This document shows positions 1 through 10,635 of a stretch of 64,000 bases of DNA, piece by piece. Source of the stretch: Palsa-295 sp963785585. Lineage in GTDB: Bacteria; Acidobacteriota; Terriglobia; Acidiferrales; UBA7541. The first letter of the stretch is position 1. The number at the start of each line of letters is the position of its first letter. The notes below the pieces were generated by a model. That model ran no database searches and had not been told where the DNA came from. It was given only the letters and a program-made list of their open reading frames with translations. Position numbers and translations under genes: made by a program. Location of the stretch: the NCBI GenBank assembly GCA_963785585.1, contig CAWAVW010000004.1, forward strand, positions 2,046,001 to 2,110,000, in the 5' to 3' direction.

Positions 1-2
1 TT

Positions 3-260
3 GCGGCGTGGATCTTCTACGCGCTGTCGGTGGTCTCGATGTTCCGTCTGCGGAAAATCGCGCCGGAGCTGACGCGACCGTACCGGACGTGGGGATATCC
101 GGTGGTGCCGGCGCTGTTCGTGATTGGCGCGTTCGCGCTTACGGTCAACATTTTGATCGAGCGACCGGTGCGTTCATCGATCGGCCTGGCATTGATTTTG
201 TCGGGACTGTTCTTCTATCGCGCGTGGCGAGATCGAGACGGCGTCGCCCCTGGCTCGTAG
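3..260 (+). CDS. Amino acid permease (APC family), C-terminal fragment
   Basis: Only the last 85 residues are present; the frame is open from the window edge to TAG at 258-260. The visible part has the loop YRTWGYPVVPALFV followed by two hydrophobic segments and a short basic tail, which is the usual C-terminal end of APC-superfamily amino acid/polyamine permeases (inner membrane, proton-coupled uptake or exchange). Substrate cannot be told from this piece. The gene ends 8 bp before the 3' end of a convergent gene. The family call rests on the PYRTWGYP-type motif; the full N-terminal domain would be needed to confirm it. Confidence 0.7.
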   Translation, partial: AAWIFYALSVVSMFRLRKIAPELTRPYRTWGYPVVPALFVIGAFALTVNILIERPVRSSIGLALILSGLFFYRAWRDRDGVAPGS

Positions 261-267
261 CTACGCT

Positions 268-1179
268 TCAAATCCGGACAAAGTCAGACGCGGCGAACCT
301 GTTCGGGAACGTCTCGGGGTGAAAAATGTGTCCGAGCAGCTCTACTCCGTCGGCGAGGCGTGGTCCGGAGCGCGAGAAGTACGAATTGGCGTCAACGGCA
401 AAGACCTGGCCGCTGCGAATCGCCGGCAACTCGTGCCAGTCTTTGCGGAGTCCACTCCCACGAAAATCTTTCGCCGTTCGCGCCACGTCGTAGCCGCACG
501 GCATTACGACGAGGATCTCGGCGCCGGAATTGGCGATTTGCTGTGACGTCACGCGATAAGAGAGCTCGCCCGCGCGTCCAAAGACGTCCATTCCGCCGGC
601 CTTTTCCACCATTTCCGGAAGCCAATGACCGGCCACGTAATAGGGTTCCAGCCATTCGAGACAAAGCACGCGCGGCCTGCCGCCACGCCTGGCCAAAGCT
701 TTCGTTTCGACAGCCGCCACGCGTCTCTTCAAAGATGATGCGAGTTCTTCAGCGCAGATCCGTGTGTCCGTCGCGTCGCCAATGCGCGCAATATCGTTCC
801 ATACGTCGGTTAGAGAGTGCGGCGTGAGCGACAAAATGTTTGGCCGCAGCGCCATCCGCGATAGGGCCGAGGCAAGATCTTCAGGCGACGCCGCGCAGAC
901 GTGGCAAAGGTCCTGCGTGATGATCAGGTCGGGCGCGAGCGATTCGAGCAGCTCGGCATCGACGGCGTAAATGCTCTCGCCTTTGTCCACGAGTTCGCGC
1001 ACCTGGCGATCGATTTCGTGGGCGCTGGCATGTGGATCGACACGGGGGCGGATGAGCGCGGGTTTGGATTTTGCTTGCGCCGGAAAATTACACTCGTGCG
1101 TGACACCCACGATGGAATCGCCGAGCCCAAGCGCGTATAAAATTTCCGTGGCTGACGGTAATAGCGAGCAGATACGCAT
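268..1179 (-). CDS. Cobalamin-binding / BtuF-like periplasmic-binding fold protein
   Basis: A 303-residue protein of the class III substrate-binding fold. It opens directly with RICSLLPSATEILYALGLGD and continues GVTHEC, a signature of the group usually named cobalamin-binding protein (BtuF-like). There is no signal peptide ahead of it, as in many members of this group, so a soluble location is possible. The start lies 47 nt downstream of the namZ-like stop on the same strand, so the two may be co-transcribed. No cobalamin transport or synthesis genes and no B12 riboswitch are visible nearby. The ligand is inferred from the family; another corrinoid or metal chelate is possible. Confidence 0.78.
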   Translation of the reverse strand: MRICSLLPSATEILYALGLGDSIVGVTHECNFPAQAKSKPALIRPRVDPHASAHEIDRQVRELVDKGESIYAVDAELLESLAPDLIITQDLCHVCAASPEDLASALSRMALRPNILSLTPHSLTDVWNDIARIGDATDTRICAEELASSLKRRVAAVETKALARRGGRPRVLCLEWLEPYYVAGHWLPEMVEKAGGMDVFGRAGELSYRVTSQQIANSGAEILVVMPCGYDVARTAKDFRGSGLRKDWHELPAIRSGQVFAVDANSYFSRSGPRLADGVELLGHIFHPETFPNRFAASDFVRI

Positions 1180-1226
1180 GGCGAGCTACAGAATCGCACA
1201 AAATGCCGGTCGGTGCCGCGGCGGTC

Positions 1227-2480
1227 TTAATCGTACAAAAGGTATTTTGCGCGCATGGCACGGAATGATGCGAGGGCGTCCGACCAGCCGGCAATGATCT
1301 GGTCGACAGGGTCGCCGCGTTCGAGCCGATCGATCGTTGCCTGGGATCCGACGAGAAATATCATCTTGGCAATCTGGAAATGGTCCGGGTAGAGCTTGTG
1401 AAGAGCTTCGGCGAATTCCATTCCGTTGCGGACGGAGTTAAACGTCGCGCGATCCGAAATCGTGAGGCGCACGCCTTCGCACAAATCGCCCTTGTGAGCA
1501 TCCGAAGCCGGCGTAAATTTCACGGAACGAAATTCAACGCCAGGGATGTTGCGCGATTTGAGTTCCGCCAGTAGCGCGTCGCCGCGTATCCACGGCGCGC
1601 CGACGATTTCAAAGGGAGTTTCGGTGCCGCGCCCAACCGATACTCCTCCCGCTTGCAAGATCTCAATGCCCGGGTACGGGAGCGCTTCCGCGACGGTTCG
1701 AAGATTGGGCGACGGCGGAATCCACTGCAGTCCCGTATCGTCATACGTTTCGGTTCGCTTCCAATCCTTTAACTTCACGACTCGCAAATCCACGCCGATT
1801 TTATTTTCGGCATTGAACATCTGCGCCAGTTCGCCGAGCGTCATGCCGTACACAATCGGCATGGGGAAATACGCCACGAAGGCCGTCTTGTCCCGATCGA
1901 GCATGGGGCCTTCGATGCGTTCGCCGCCGAGCGGATTTGGGCGGTCCAGAACGAAAAAAGGAATGTGATGCTTGGCCGCGGCTTCCATGCAATAGCCCAT
2001 GGTCGAGATGTAGGTGTAAAAACGCACGCCGGCGTCCTGAATATCGAAGACCAGAGCGTCGAGGCCTTCGAGGTCCTGATCGCGCGGGCGGCGGCTGGCG
2101 CCATACAAACTGTGAATGGGAAGGCCTGTGGCGGCGTCTTTCGCGTTATCGACAACATCTTGATCGAGTTTCCCGGAGATGCCGTGCTCAGGGCTAAACA
2201 GGGCGATCAGTTTCACGCCATCGGCGGCGGCAAGCACGTCGATCGTCCGGCGGCCTTTGGAATCAACTCCCGTTTGATTGGTGATCAGGCCGACGCGCAT
2301 TCCCCGGAGCGGCGCGAAATTCTGTTCTTCGAGAACGTCGATACCCGTTTTCGTTTTTGCGGAGACTTCAGCACTGCTTGACACTCTTGCCGACGTGAGT
2401 GCACACAACAGAGCCGCGGCGAACATAATCAACTTGAAACACGGCAGGAACATCCAGGGGCGTGATTCGTTGTTCGACAT
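1227..2480 (-). CDS. namZ: NamZ-like exo-beta-N-acetylmuramidase (DUF1343 family)
   Basis: 417 residues from the ATG at 2480. A hydrophobic N-terminus (MFAAALLCALTSARVS) looks like a signal peptide or anchor, so the enzyme probably acts outside the inner membrane. Family motifs are present: RVGLITNQTGVD, LFSPEHGISG, and LVFDIQDAGVRFYTYISTM. In Bacillus subtilis NamZ releases terminal MurNAc from peptidoglycan fragments and is encoded with NagZ, AmiE and MurQ. Here a NagZ-AmiE fusion is divergent and MurQ follows it, which supports the same role. A longer start at 2528 is possible but would put 16 non-conserved residues in front. Start choice is uncertain because no clear Shine-Dalgarno is seen. 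Confidence 0.82.
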   Translation of the reverse strand: MSNNESRPWMFLPCFKLIMFAAALLCALTSARVSSSAEVSAKTKTGIDVLEEQNFAPLRGMRVGLITNQTGVDSKGRRTIDVLAAADGVKLIALFSPEHGISGKLDQDVVDNAKDAATGLPIHSLYGASRRPRDQDLEGLDALVFDIQDAGVRFYTYISTMGYCMEAAAKHHIPFFVLDRPNPLGGERIEGPMLDRDKTAFVAYFPMPIVYGMTLGELAQMFNAENKIGVDLRVVKLKDWKRTETYDDTGLQWIPPSPNLRTVAEALPYPGIEILQAGGVSVGRGTETPFEIVGAPWIRGDALLAELKSRNIPGVEFRSVKFTPASDAHKGDLCEGVRLTISDRATFNSVRNGMEFAEALHKLYPDHFQIAKMIFLVGSQATIDRLERGDPVDQIIAGWSDALASFRAMRAKYLLYD

Positions 2481-2545
2481 GAAAGCGTGTGTTATATACA
2501 ACTGCTGGCTCACAGCGTCAACATGCAACCCTTTGGATGGTTTCG
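2481..2545. promoter_or_regulatory. Divergent promoter region between namZ and the nagZ-amiE fusion
   Basis: A 65-bp spacer between two divergent start codons holds the near-symmetric GTTATATACAAC at 2491-2502, which offers a TATATA-type -10 box on both strands. No clear -35 boxes are visible. A shared control region for the two murein-recycling genes is inferred from position. Confidence 0.4.
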
Positions 2546-5458
2546 ATGCGTAAATTCGGGCTTTTCTCGATAGCCCTGTTACTGCTCATGACTTCTTCGG
2601 CTCACTCACAGAAAAAACCTGCAAAGAAAGCGGCGGCTCCGGCGCGGACGAATGCCTGGGTTGAGTCGACGCTCAAGAAAATGACTCTGCGCGAGAAGAT
2701 CGGGCAGATGCTCATGCCGCTCTATTTCGGCGGCTTCACCTCAGCGGAAAGTCCGGAGTACAAGGAACTGCTGCACCAGGTGACGGTCAACTCGGTCGGC
2801 GGCTTCATCGCCGGAACCACTCGCGGCCCGCTCGGCATTCAGCGCGGGCAAGTGTATTCGACGGCGGTCTTGACCAACGAACTGCAGCGCCGCGCGAAGG
2901 TTCCGCTGCTGATTGGCGCGGATTTCGAAAGCGGCACTCGGATGCGCCTGGATGGCGGCACGTCGCTGCCTTCGGCAATGGCGATCGGAGCGACGGGCGA
3001 CGCCAAACTTGCTTACGAAGCCGGAAGAATTACGGCGATCGAAGCGCGAGCCGCCGGCGTGCAGTGGATTTTCGCGCCCGACGCCGACGTGAACAACAAT
3101 CCGGACAACCCGATCATCAACATCCGTTCGTTTGGCGAGGATCCGCTTCTGGTTGCCGAATTCGTCTCGCAGGAAGTGAAAGGCATGCAGGACTTCGGCG
3201 CGATCGCCACGCCCAAACACTTTCCCGGCCACGGAAATGTGAGCGTCGATTCGCATTTGACGCTCGCGACCGTGCCGGGAGATCGCGACGAACTGGAAGG
3301 AAACGAGCTGATTCCCTTCCGCGCGGCGATTGCAGCGGGAACGGAGTCCATCATGCCCGGACATTTGGCGATCCCGGCGTTCGAACCCGACCCGAATACT
3401 CCGGCTACCACTTCGCACGCGGTGCTGACGGGTTTGCTGCGCGACGAAATGAAATTTAAGGGATTGATCATCACCGACGCCATGGATATGGGCGGCGTAA
3501 CCTCGATGTATCCGCCGGGCGAGGCGGCCGTGCGGTCCGTTCTCGCCGGCGCGGACGTCTTGTTGATGCCTCCGGTGCCGGACGCAGCGATGGCCGGTTT
3601 GCTCCGGGCGGTGAAAAAAGGACGCATCTCTGAAAAGCGGATCGACGAATCGGTTCGAAGAATTCTGGCGGCCAAGTCTCGCGTCGGCCTGGATAAATCG
3701 CGATTCACCGATGTGGAAAAGATCGACCAGAAGCTGGGCCGGCCTGAATTCGCCGACGAAGCGCAGAAAATCGCCGATCGCGGTGTGACTCTGCTCCGCG
3801 ATACACCGAAGACGATTCCGCTGGATGCCACCAAGCCGTTGCGCGTCCTGCTGGTATCGCTCTCCGCCGATCCCGATCCGTATCCCGGCGAAACGATCGA
3901 GCCCGAAATCCGGTCGCGTGTGAATTCCCTGACGGCGCTTCGAGCCGATACCAAGTTCGTGAGCGCCTCGTGCCTGAAGTTACCGCCGCCCGAGACGTAC
4001 GATGTGGCGATCGCGGCGCTGTTTGTGCGCGTAGCCGATCGAAAGGGCGACATCGCGTTTCCAGTGGAACAGCGTTCCGTGGTGACGCAGCTGTTTGCCG
4101 CCGGAAAGCCGACGATCGTTGTCGCGTTCGGCAGCCCGTATCTAATCTCGAGTTTTAACGATGCGCCCACGTGGCTCGCGGAGTTTTCCACCAACGATGT
4201 GTCGCAGAGAGCAGCGGTGCGAGCGATCTTCGGCCAAGTGCCGATTACCGGGCAGCTTCCGGTGACCGTCCCTGGAACCGCAAAGCGCGGCGATGGGATT
4301 CAGCTTCCCGCACACGCGATGACGTTGCAGCCGGCCTCGCCGGTCATGGTTCAGCGTCTAAAACCCGCGTTCGATGTGCTGGACGAAGCCGTGACCGACG
4401 ATGCGTTTCCCGGCGGGGTCGTGGCGGTCGGCTGGAAGGACGAATTGGCAATCCATCCGTTTGGGCATTTGACGCGCGACGCGCAGTCGCCCGCGGTTAC
4501 GGCGGACACGATGTATGACATGGCGTCGCTCACCAAAGTCGTGGTCACCACGACGTCGATCATGATCCTCGTACAGCAGGGGCGGCTGAATCTGGATCTG
4601 CCGGTATCCCGCTACATACCCGAGTTTGCCGATTTCTCAAAAGGCGATCCCGATCCGTCGTGGAGAAGCCGCGTGACCGTGCGGATGCTGATGCTGCACG
4701 ATTCCGGCTGGCCGGCACATCGCGACTTCTACAAAGCCGCAACCGATTACGATTCAGTGGTCTCGCTGGTGATTGCTGAACTGCTGATTCACGAACCCGG
4801 CGCCCAGGTCGAGTACAGCGATTTGAACTTCATCACGCTGGGCGAGATTGTCCAACGCTTGACCGGCGATCCGCTCGACGAATTTGCGAAAGAGCACATC
4901 TTTCAACCGCTGGGCATGAACGAGTCGATGTTCACGCCGCCGCGCGAACTACGTGCGGACGTGGCGCCGACCGAATTCGACGCCGAATACCGGAAGAAAC
5001 TGGTGCAAGGCGAAGTGCACGATGAAAACGCGTGGGCCATGGGCGGCGTTTCGGGAAATGCCGGATTGTTTTCCACGGCGAAGGATATGGCGGTCTTCGC
5101 GCAGATGATTCTAAATGGCGGAATCTACGACTACAATCGCCTGGTCACGCGCGCGACGATCGCTCAATTCACCGAGCCGCAACAGATCGGAGAGTCGCAC
5201 CGCACGCTGGGGTGGGACGTTCCCACGCCGCCGAATTCCTCCGCGGGCCACTATTTCTCGCCCGGTAGTTTTGGCCACACCGGATTTACCGGCACATCTT
5301 TGTGGATTGACCCGAATCGCGAGCTGTTCGTCGTGCTGCTCACCAATCGAGTGAATCCGACGCGCGCCAACGAAAAAATCCGCCAGGTTCGTCCTGCGCT
5401 GCACGACGCCGTGCTTCAGTCTTTAGGTCTGGTAGCCGTCCCGGCAACCGCTCAATAA
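2546..5458 (+). CDS. GH3 beta-N-acetylhexosaminidase (NagZ-type) fused to AmiE-like serine hydrolase
   Basis: 970 residues with a signal peptide (FGLFSIALLLLMTSSAHSQ). Residues ~45-400 are a GH3 domain with the NagZ loop KHFPGHG followed by the Asp235-Ser-His237 dyad and the nucleophile Asp311 in ITDAMDM. Residues ~430-600 form a second GH3 domain. Residues ~630-965 are a beta-lactamase-fold serine hydrolase with Ser661-x-x-Lys664 (SLTK), YSD and HTG. In Bacillus the NagZ and AmiE activities are separate enzymes that remove GlcNAc and then the peptide from MurNAc. Here one secreted polypeptide carries both folds, next to namZ and murQ. The ATG at 2546 starts the signal peptide; 2537 and 2489 are alternatives. 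The amidase role of the C-terminal part is inferred, and an esterase is possible. Confidence 0.85.
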   Translation: MRKFGLFSIALLLLMTSSAHSQKKPAKKAAAPARTNAWVESTLKKMTLREKIGQMLMPLYFGGFTSAESPEYKELLHQVTVNSVGGFIAGTTRGPLGIQRGQVYSTAVLTNELQRRAKVPLLIGADFESGTRMRLDGGTSLPSAMAIGATGDAKLAYEAGRITAIEARAAGVQWIFAPDADVNNNPDNPIINIRSFGEDPLLVAEFVSQEVKGMQDFGAIATPKHFPGHGNVSVDSHLTLATVPGDRDELEGNELIPFRAAIAAGTESIMPGHLAIPAFEPDPNTPATTSHAVLTGLLRDEMKFKGLIITDAMDMGGVTSMYPPGEAAVRSVLAGADVLLMPPVPDAAMAGLLRAVKKGRISEKRIDESVRRILAAKSRVGLDKSRFTDVEKIDQKLGRPEFADEAQKIADRGVTLLRDTPKTIPLDATKPLRVLLVSLSADPDPYPGETIEPEIRSRVNSLTALRADTKFVSASCLKLPPPETYDVAIAALFVRVADRKGDIAFPVEQRSVVTQLFAAGKPTIVVAFGSPYLISSFNDAPTWLAEFSTNDVSQRAAVRAIFGQVPITGQLPVTVPGTAKRGDGIQLPAHAMTLQPASPVMVQRLKPAFDVLDEAVTDDAFPGGVVAVGWKDELAIHPFGHLTRDAQSPAVTADTMYDMASLTKVVVTTTSIMILVQQGRLNLDLPVSRYIPEFADFSKGDPDPSWRSRVTVRMLMLHDSGWPAHRDFYKAATDYDSVVSLVIAELLIHEPGAQVEYSDLNFITLGEIVQRLTGDPLDEFAKEHIFQPLGMNESMFTPPRELRADVAPTEFDAEYRKKLVQGEVHDENAWAMGGVSGNAGLFSTAKDMAVFAQMILNGGIYDYNRLVTRATIAQFTEPQQIGESHRTLGWDVPTPPNSSAGHYFSPGSFGHTGFTGTSLWIDPNRELFVVLLTNRVNPTRANEKIRQVRPALHDAVLQSLGLVAVPATAQ

Positions 5459-5501
5459 CTTCCTCGGCACAAGGCCGCGCAAATTCATGTGTGGGCCCCG
5501 T

Positions 5502-5526
5502 TTGACCCTGTTCCTCCCGGTATAAT
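5502..5526 (+). promoter_or_regulatory. Candidate murQ-murA promoter
   Basis: A perfect TATAAT lies at 5521-5526. TTGACC at 5502-5507 is only 13 nt upstream, too close for a standard sigma-70 pair, so the -10 box carries most of the weight. Transcription would begin near 5533, after the TTG at 5530 and before the GAGGG at 5539-5543. This favours translation from the TTG at 5548. Confidence 0.45.
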
Positions 5527-5547
5527 TAATTGAAGATTGAGGGACCG

Positions 5548-6492
5548 TTGAAAGCCCTGAAAACCGAGCAACGGAACCCGCGGACTCGCGGGCTTGACGC
5601 TAAAAGCACGCTCGAAATTTTGCGGACGCTGAACCGCGAAGACGCGACCGTGGCGCTGGCGGTGCGGCGCGAATTGCCCGCGATCGCGCGCGCCGTAGAT
5701 GCGATTGTGGATTCGCTGCGCAGCGGCGGGCGGCTTTTCTACGTCGGCGCGGGAACCAGCGGACGGCTGGCGGTGCTGGATGCCGCGGAAGTCCCACCGA
5801 CGTTTGGTACGTCTCCAAAGTTGGTGCAGGCGCTGATCGCCGGCGGCACGAGGGCTCTGCGCCGCGCGATTGAAGGAGCGGAGGATTCCGTTTCGAATGG
5901 CGCGCGCGACCTGCGGAGAGCCGGGGTGAAGAAGGGCGACGTGGTCGTGGGTATTTCGGCAAGTGGCGCGGCACCGTACGTACTCGGCGCTCTCGGGGCG
6001 GCAAAGCAGATGGGCGCGGCAACGGTGGGAATCACGTCGAATAGGAATTCCCCTCTGGCCAAGCGCGCGGATATGGCGATCACTCCGAATACCGGGCAGG
6101 AAGCGATCACGGGTTCTACGCGGATGAAGGCGGGCACCTCGCAGAAAATGGTCCTAAACCTGCTATCTACGACGGCGATGGTGCGTTTGGGACGCGTTTA
6201 TGAGAACTGGATGATTTACTTGACGCTGACAAATCAGAAGTTAACGAAGCGAGCGACGCGAATTGTGGAGGATGCGGCAGGAGTGGATGCGTCCACTGCG
6301 GAACACGCTCTGCGGAAGACCCGACACGATCTGCCGGCGGCGATTGTGATGCTGAAAACGGGTTCCGATGCGAAGGCGGCGCGGAAATTATTGGGTAAGT
6401 CGCACGGCAACGCGCGCGTGGCAATCGCGGCGCACGAACACGCCTTACGAACGGCACGCAGCAGTCGGAGTACGGGGAAACGGGGCAAATAA
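5548..6492 (+). CDS. murQ: N-acetylmuramic acid 6-phosphate etherase
   Basis: 314 residues. MurQ cleaves the lactyl ether of MurNAc-6-phosphate to GlcNAc-6-phosphate and lactate in the cytoplasm. The SIS fold is seen with STLEILRTLNRED, FYVGAGTSGRLAVLDAAEVP (sugar-phosphate loop and the conserved Glu), GISASG, and GSTRMKAGTSQK. I chose the TTG at 5548 because GAGGG at 5539-5543 precedes it at good spacing, the upstream TTG at 5530 would lie ahead of the predicted transcript start, and the remaining N-terminus matches the usual length. It sits 89 bp after the NagZ-AmiE fusion and 1 bp before murA. No MurNAc kinase or PTS permease is visible, so the source of MurNAc-6-phosphate is unknown. Confidence 0.93.
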   Translation: MKALKTEQRNPRTRGLDAKSTLEILRTLNREDATVALAVRRELPAIARAVDAIVDSLRSGGRLFYVGAGTSGRLAVLDAAEVPPTFGTSPKLVQALIAGGTRALRRAIEGAEDSVSNGARDLRRAGVKKGDVVVGISASGAAPYVLGALGAAKQMGAATVGITSNRNSPLAKRADMAITPNTGQEAITGSTRMKAGTSQKMVLNLLSTTAMVRLGRVYENWMIYLTLTNQKLTKRATRIVEDAAGVDASTAEHALRKTRHDLPAAIVMLKTGSDAKAARKLLGKSHGNARVAIAAHEHALRTARSSRSTGKRGK

Positions 6493-6493
6493 C

Positions 6494-7771
6494 ATGGACA
6501 AGTTCAGAATTCACGGCGGAAAGAAGCTGCAAGGCACCGTGCAGATCAGCGGCGCGAAAAATGCGGCTTTGCCGGCAATGGCGGCGGCGCTGCTGACGGC
6601 CGAGCCGGTAACGCTGCAAAATATTCCGCGCGTCCGCGACATCATCACCATGGCCAAGCTTCTGGCGCACATGCGCTGCCGGGTGGAAAGTCCGGACTTG
6701 CCGCCGAGCGAGTTTACCATTCAGGCGGAAAACGTGTCGATGCAGGAAGCTCCGTACGAGCTGGTGAAAACGATGCGGGCTTCGGTTTTGACGCTTGGCC
6801 CCTTGGTAGCAAGGTTTGGTCATGCACGCGTTTCGCTTCCCGGCGGATGCGCCATCGGAGCCCGGCCCGTCGATCTGCACATTCAAGCACTCGAAGCGCT
6901 CGGCGCGGAGACGACCGTCGATCACGGCTACGTAGAGGCGCGAGCCAAGCGGCTGCGCGGTACAACATTTCGATTTCCGAAAATCACGGTGACCGGCACG
7001 GAAAATATTTTGACTGCCGCTGTACTCGCCGAGGGCGAAACGATTTTGGAAAATTCGGCCATGGAACCGGAAGTGACCGACCTTGCCGAGCTGCTGATCA
7101 AAATGGGCGCGAAGATCGAAGGCCTGGGCACCTCCACCCTGAAGATTCAAGGCGTCGAGCGGCTGCACGGCGCGACGCACGCAATCATTCCGGACCGCAT
7201 CGAGGCGGGCACATTCCTGGTGGCGGGCGCGATGACGGGCGGCGAATTGCTGCTCACCTCGTGCGAGCCGAAACACCTTGCCGCGGTGATCGAGAAAATG
7301 CGCGCGTGCGGCGTGGAAATCAAATGCGAAGGCAACGGCAACGTACGCGTTCGCGCGGCGAAAAAGCTGGTCGCCCAGGACGTGACCACCGAGGAATATC
7401 CGGGCTTTGCCACAGACATGCAGGCGCAGTTCATGGCGCTGGCGACGCAGGCCACCGGCGTTTCCCACGTCCGTGAGACGATCTTCGAGAACCGCTTCAT
7501 GCACGCGAGCGAAATGATGCGCATGGGCGCCAACATCGAAATCGATGGGAATACCGCGATCGTCACCGGGCCGACTCGGCTCAGCGGCGCTCCGGTAACG
7601 GCTTCGGATCTGCGCGCAAGCGCGGGACTGGTGCTCGCGGCACTTGTGGCAGATAACACCACAATGATCGACCGCGTGTACCACATCGATCGCGGCTACG
7701 AACGCATTGAAGACAAGCTGCGCTCCGTGGGCGCCGATATCGAGCGTCTGACCAGCCACGACACGGATTAA
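6494..7771 (+). CDS. murA: UDP-N-acetylglucosamine 1-carboxyvinyltransferase
   Basis: 425 residues, the normal length. MurA transfers enolpyruvate from PEP to UDP-GlcNAc, the first committed step of peptidoglycan synthesis, in the cytoplasm. Lys22-Asn23 in ISGAKNAALP and the catalytic Cys119 in LPGGCAIGARPVDLH are present; Cys at this position predicts fosfomycin sensitivity. The start is 1 bp after the murQ stop, so the two are probably co-transcribed, which joins murein recycling to new synthesis. A bidirectional terminator follows. Confidence 0.97.
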   Translation: MDKFRIHGGKKLQGTVQISGAKNAALPAMAAALLTAEPVTLQNIPRVRDIITMAKLLAHMRCRVESPDLPPSEFTIQAENVSMQEAPYELVKTMRASVLTLGPLVARFGHARVSLPGGCAIGARPVDLHIQALEALGAETTVDHGYVEARAKRLRGTTFRFPKITVTGTENILTAAVLAEGETILENSAMEPEVTDLAELLIKMGAKIEGLGTSTLKIQGVERLHGATHAIIPDRIEAGTFLVAGAMTGGELLLTSCEPKHLAAVIEKMRACGVEIKCEGNGNVRVRAAKKLVAQDVTTEEYPGFATDMQAQFMALATQATGVSHVRETIFENRFMHASEMMRMGANIEIDGNTAIVTGPTRLSGAPVTASDLRASAGLVLAALVADNTTMIDRVYHIDRGYERIEDKLRSVGADIERLTSHDTD

Positions 7772-7800
7772 ACGCGCCTGGCCGAATCACGGCGGCAAAA

Positions 7801-7839
7801 CAAAAAAAGGGAGGCGATTGCTCGCCTCCCTTTTTGTTT
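7801..7839. terminator. Bidirectional Rho-independent terminator between murA and pnp
   Basis: The stem GGGAGGCGA (7809-7817) / TCGCCTCCC (7822-7830) has a 4-nt loop. It is flanked by an A-rich run on the left and TTTTTGTTTT on the right, so it can end transcripts from both convergent genes. Confidence 0.92.
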
Positions 7840-7863
7840 TGCATGACGCCGTTTTGGCCCGAC

Positions 7864-9996
<2,133 letters not shown>

Positions 9997-10044
9997 ACCT
10001 TCACTTCCTTTTGTCCCGTATCGACGGGCACGATCGTTCAGATG

Positions 10045-10060
10045 CGAGAGTCAACTCTCG
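10045..10060 (-). other. Hairpin in the rpsO-pnp intergenic region
   Basis: CGAGAG (10045-10050) and CTCTCG (10055-10060) form a 6-bp stem with a 4-nt loop, 49 nt upstream of pnp. In enteric bacteria this region holds an RNase III-cleaved hairpin through which PNPase controls its own mRNA. A similar role here is inferred only from position. No other feature is visible in 9997-10226. Confidence 0.35.
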
Positions 10061-10226
10061 GGAAATTCCTCGAAGGAAAGATATGCGAAAGGGAAAAAGC
10101 TGCGGAGCGCGCGACAATAGACGACTCTAAGCCGCCGAATCCCGCCGGCCGCTCGTCGTCTGCAATCACTGAATTGTGCGGAAGATGAACTTGCGGCCGG
10201 AAATTACAGTAGTCAGGAAACCTGGG

Positions 10227-10487
10227 CTACTTGCGCAAACTGAGTCGTTCCACAATCCCGCGATAACGATCCGGATCTCGGCGATTCAAATAGTCCAGCA
10301 GACGGCGACGCTTGTTGACCATCATGATCAACCCGCGGCGTGAGGCGTGGTCTTTCGCGTGGGACTTGAGGTGGTTCGTGAGGTAGCTGATGCGCTCGCT
10401 CAACAGTGCGATCTGCACTTCCGGGGAACCTGTATCCTTTGCATGCACTCGGAACTGCTCGATCATTCCTGCCTTGGCTTCGCTCAA
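10227..10487 (-). CDS. rpsO: 30S ribosomal protein S15
   Basis: 86 residues, near the usual 88-89. S15 binds 16S rRNA in the platform of the small subunit. Family motifs include HAKDTGSPEVQIALLSERI, LTNHLKSHAKDHASRRGL and RRRLLDYL. The start is TTG at 10487, with a strong GAGGAGGGG about 6 nt upstream on the minus strand; no ATG upstream is in frame. It is followed by pnp, as in most bacteria. Confidence 0.97.
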   Translation of the reverse strand: MSEAKAGMIEQFRVHAKDTGSPEVQIALLSERISYLTNHLKSHAKDHASRRGLIMMVNKRRRLLDYLNRRDPDRYRGIVERLSLRK

Positions 10488-10555
10488 CGCAACCCCTCCT
10501 CAGAATGAAACGCCGGGCCTTCTCTACGCTTTTATCTCTTCTTCGACCTGAAAAG

Positions 10556-10583
10556 ATTATCACACAGGTTGACGGGGGACCAA
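10556..10583 (-). promoter_or_regulatory. Candidate rpsO promoter
   Basis: Read on the minus strand, TTGGTC (10583-10578) and GATAAT (10561-10556) are spaced 16 nt and lie about 70 nt upstream of the rpsO start. The match to a sigma-70 promoter is moderate. Confidence 0.45.
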
Positions 10584-10635
10584 GCGGAGTTTTGGCGGTT
10601 CCATTTGCGCGCGAAGCCCTGCGGCAGCGGCGGGA

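Noticed and set aside
1180..1226. Cobalamin riboswitch ahead of the BtuF-like gene
   Set aside because: Only 47 nt separate it from the upstream gene, too short for a B12 riboswitch, and no B12-box-like sequence is seen.
6167..7759. A 530-codon open frame on the minus strand opposite murQ-murA
   Set aside because: It is a GC-rich antisense shadow of two clearly recognised genes, rich in Arg/His/Ala, with no family motif.
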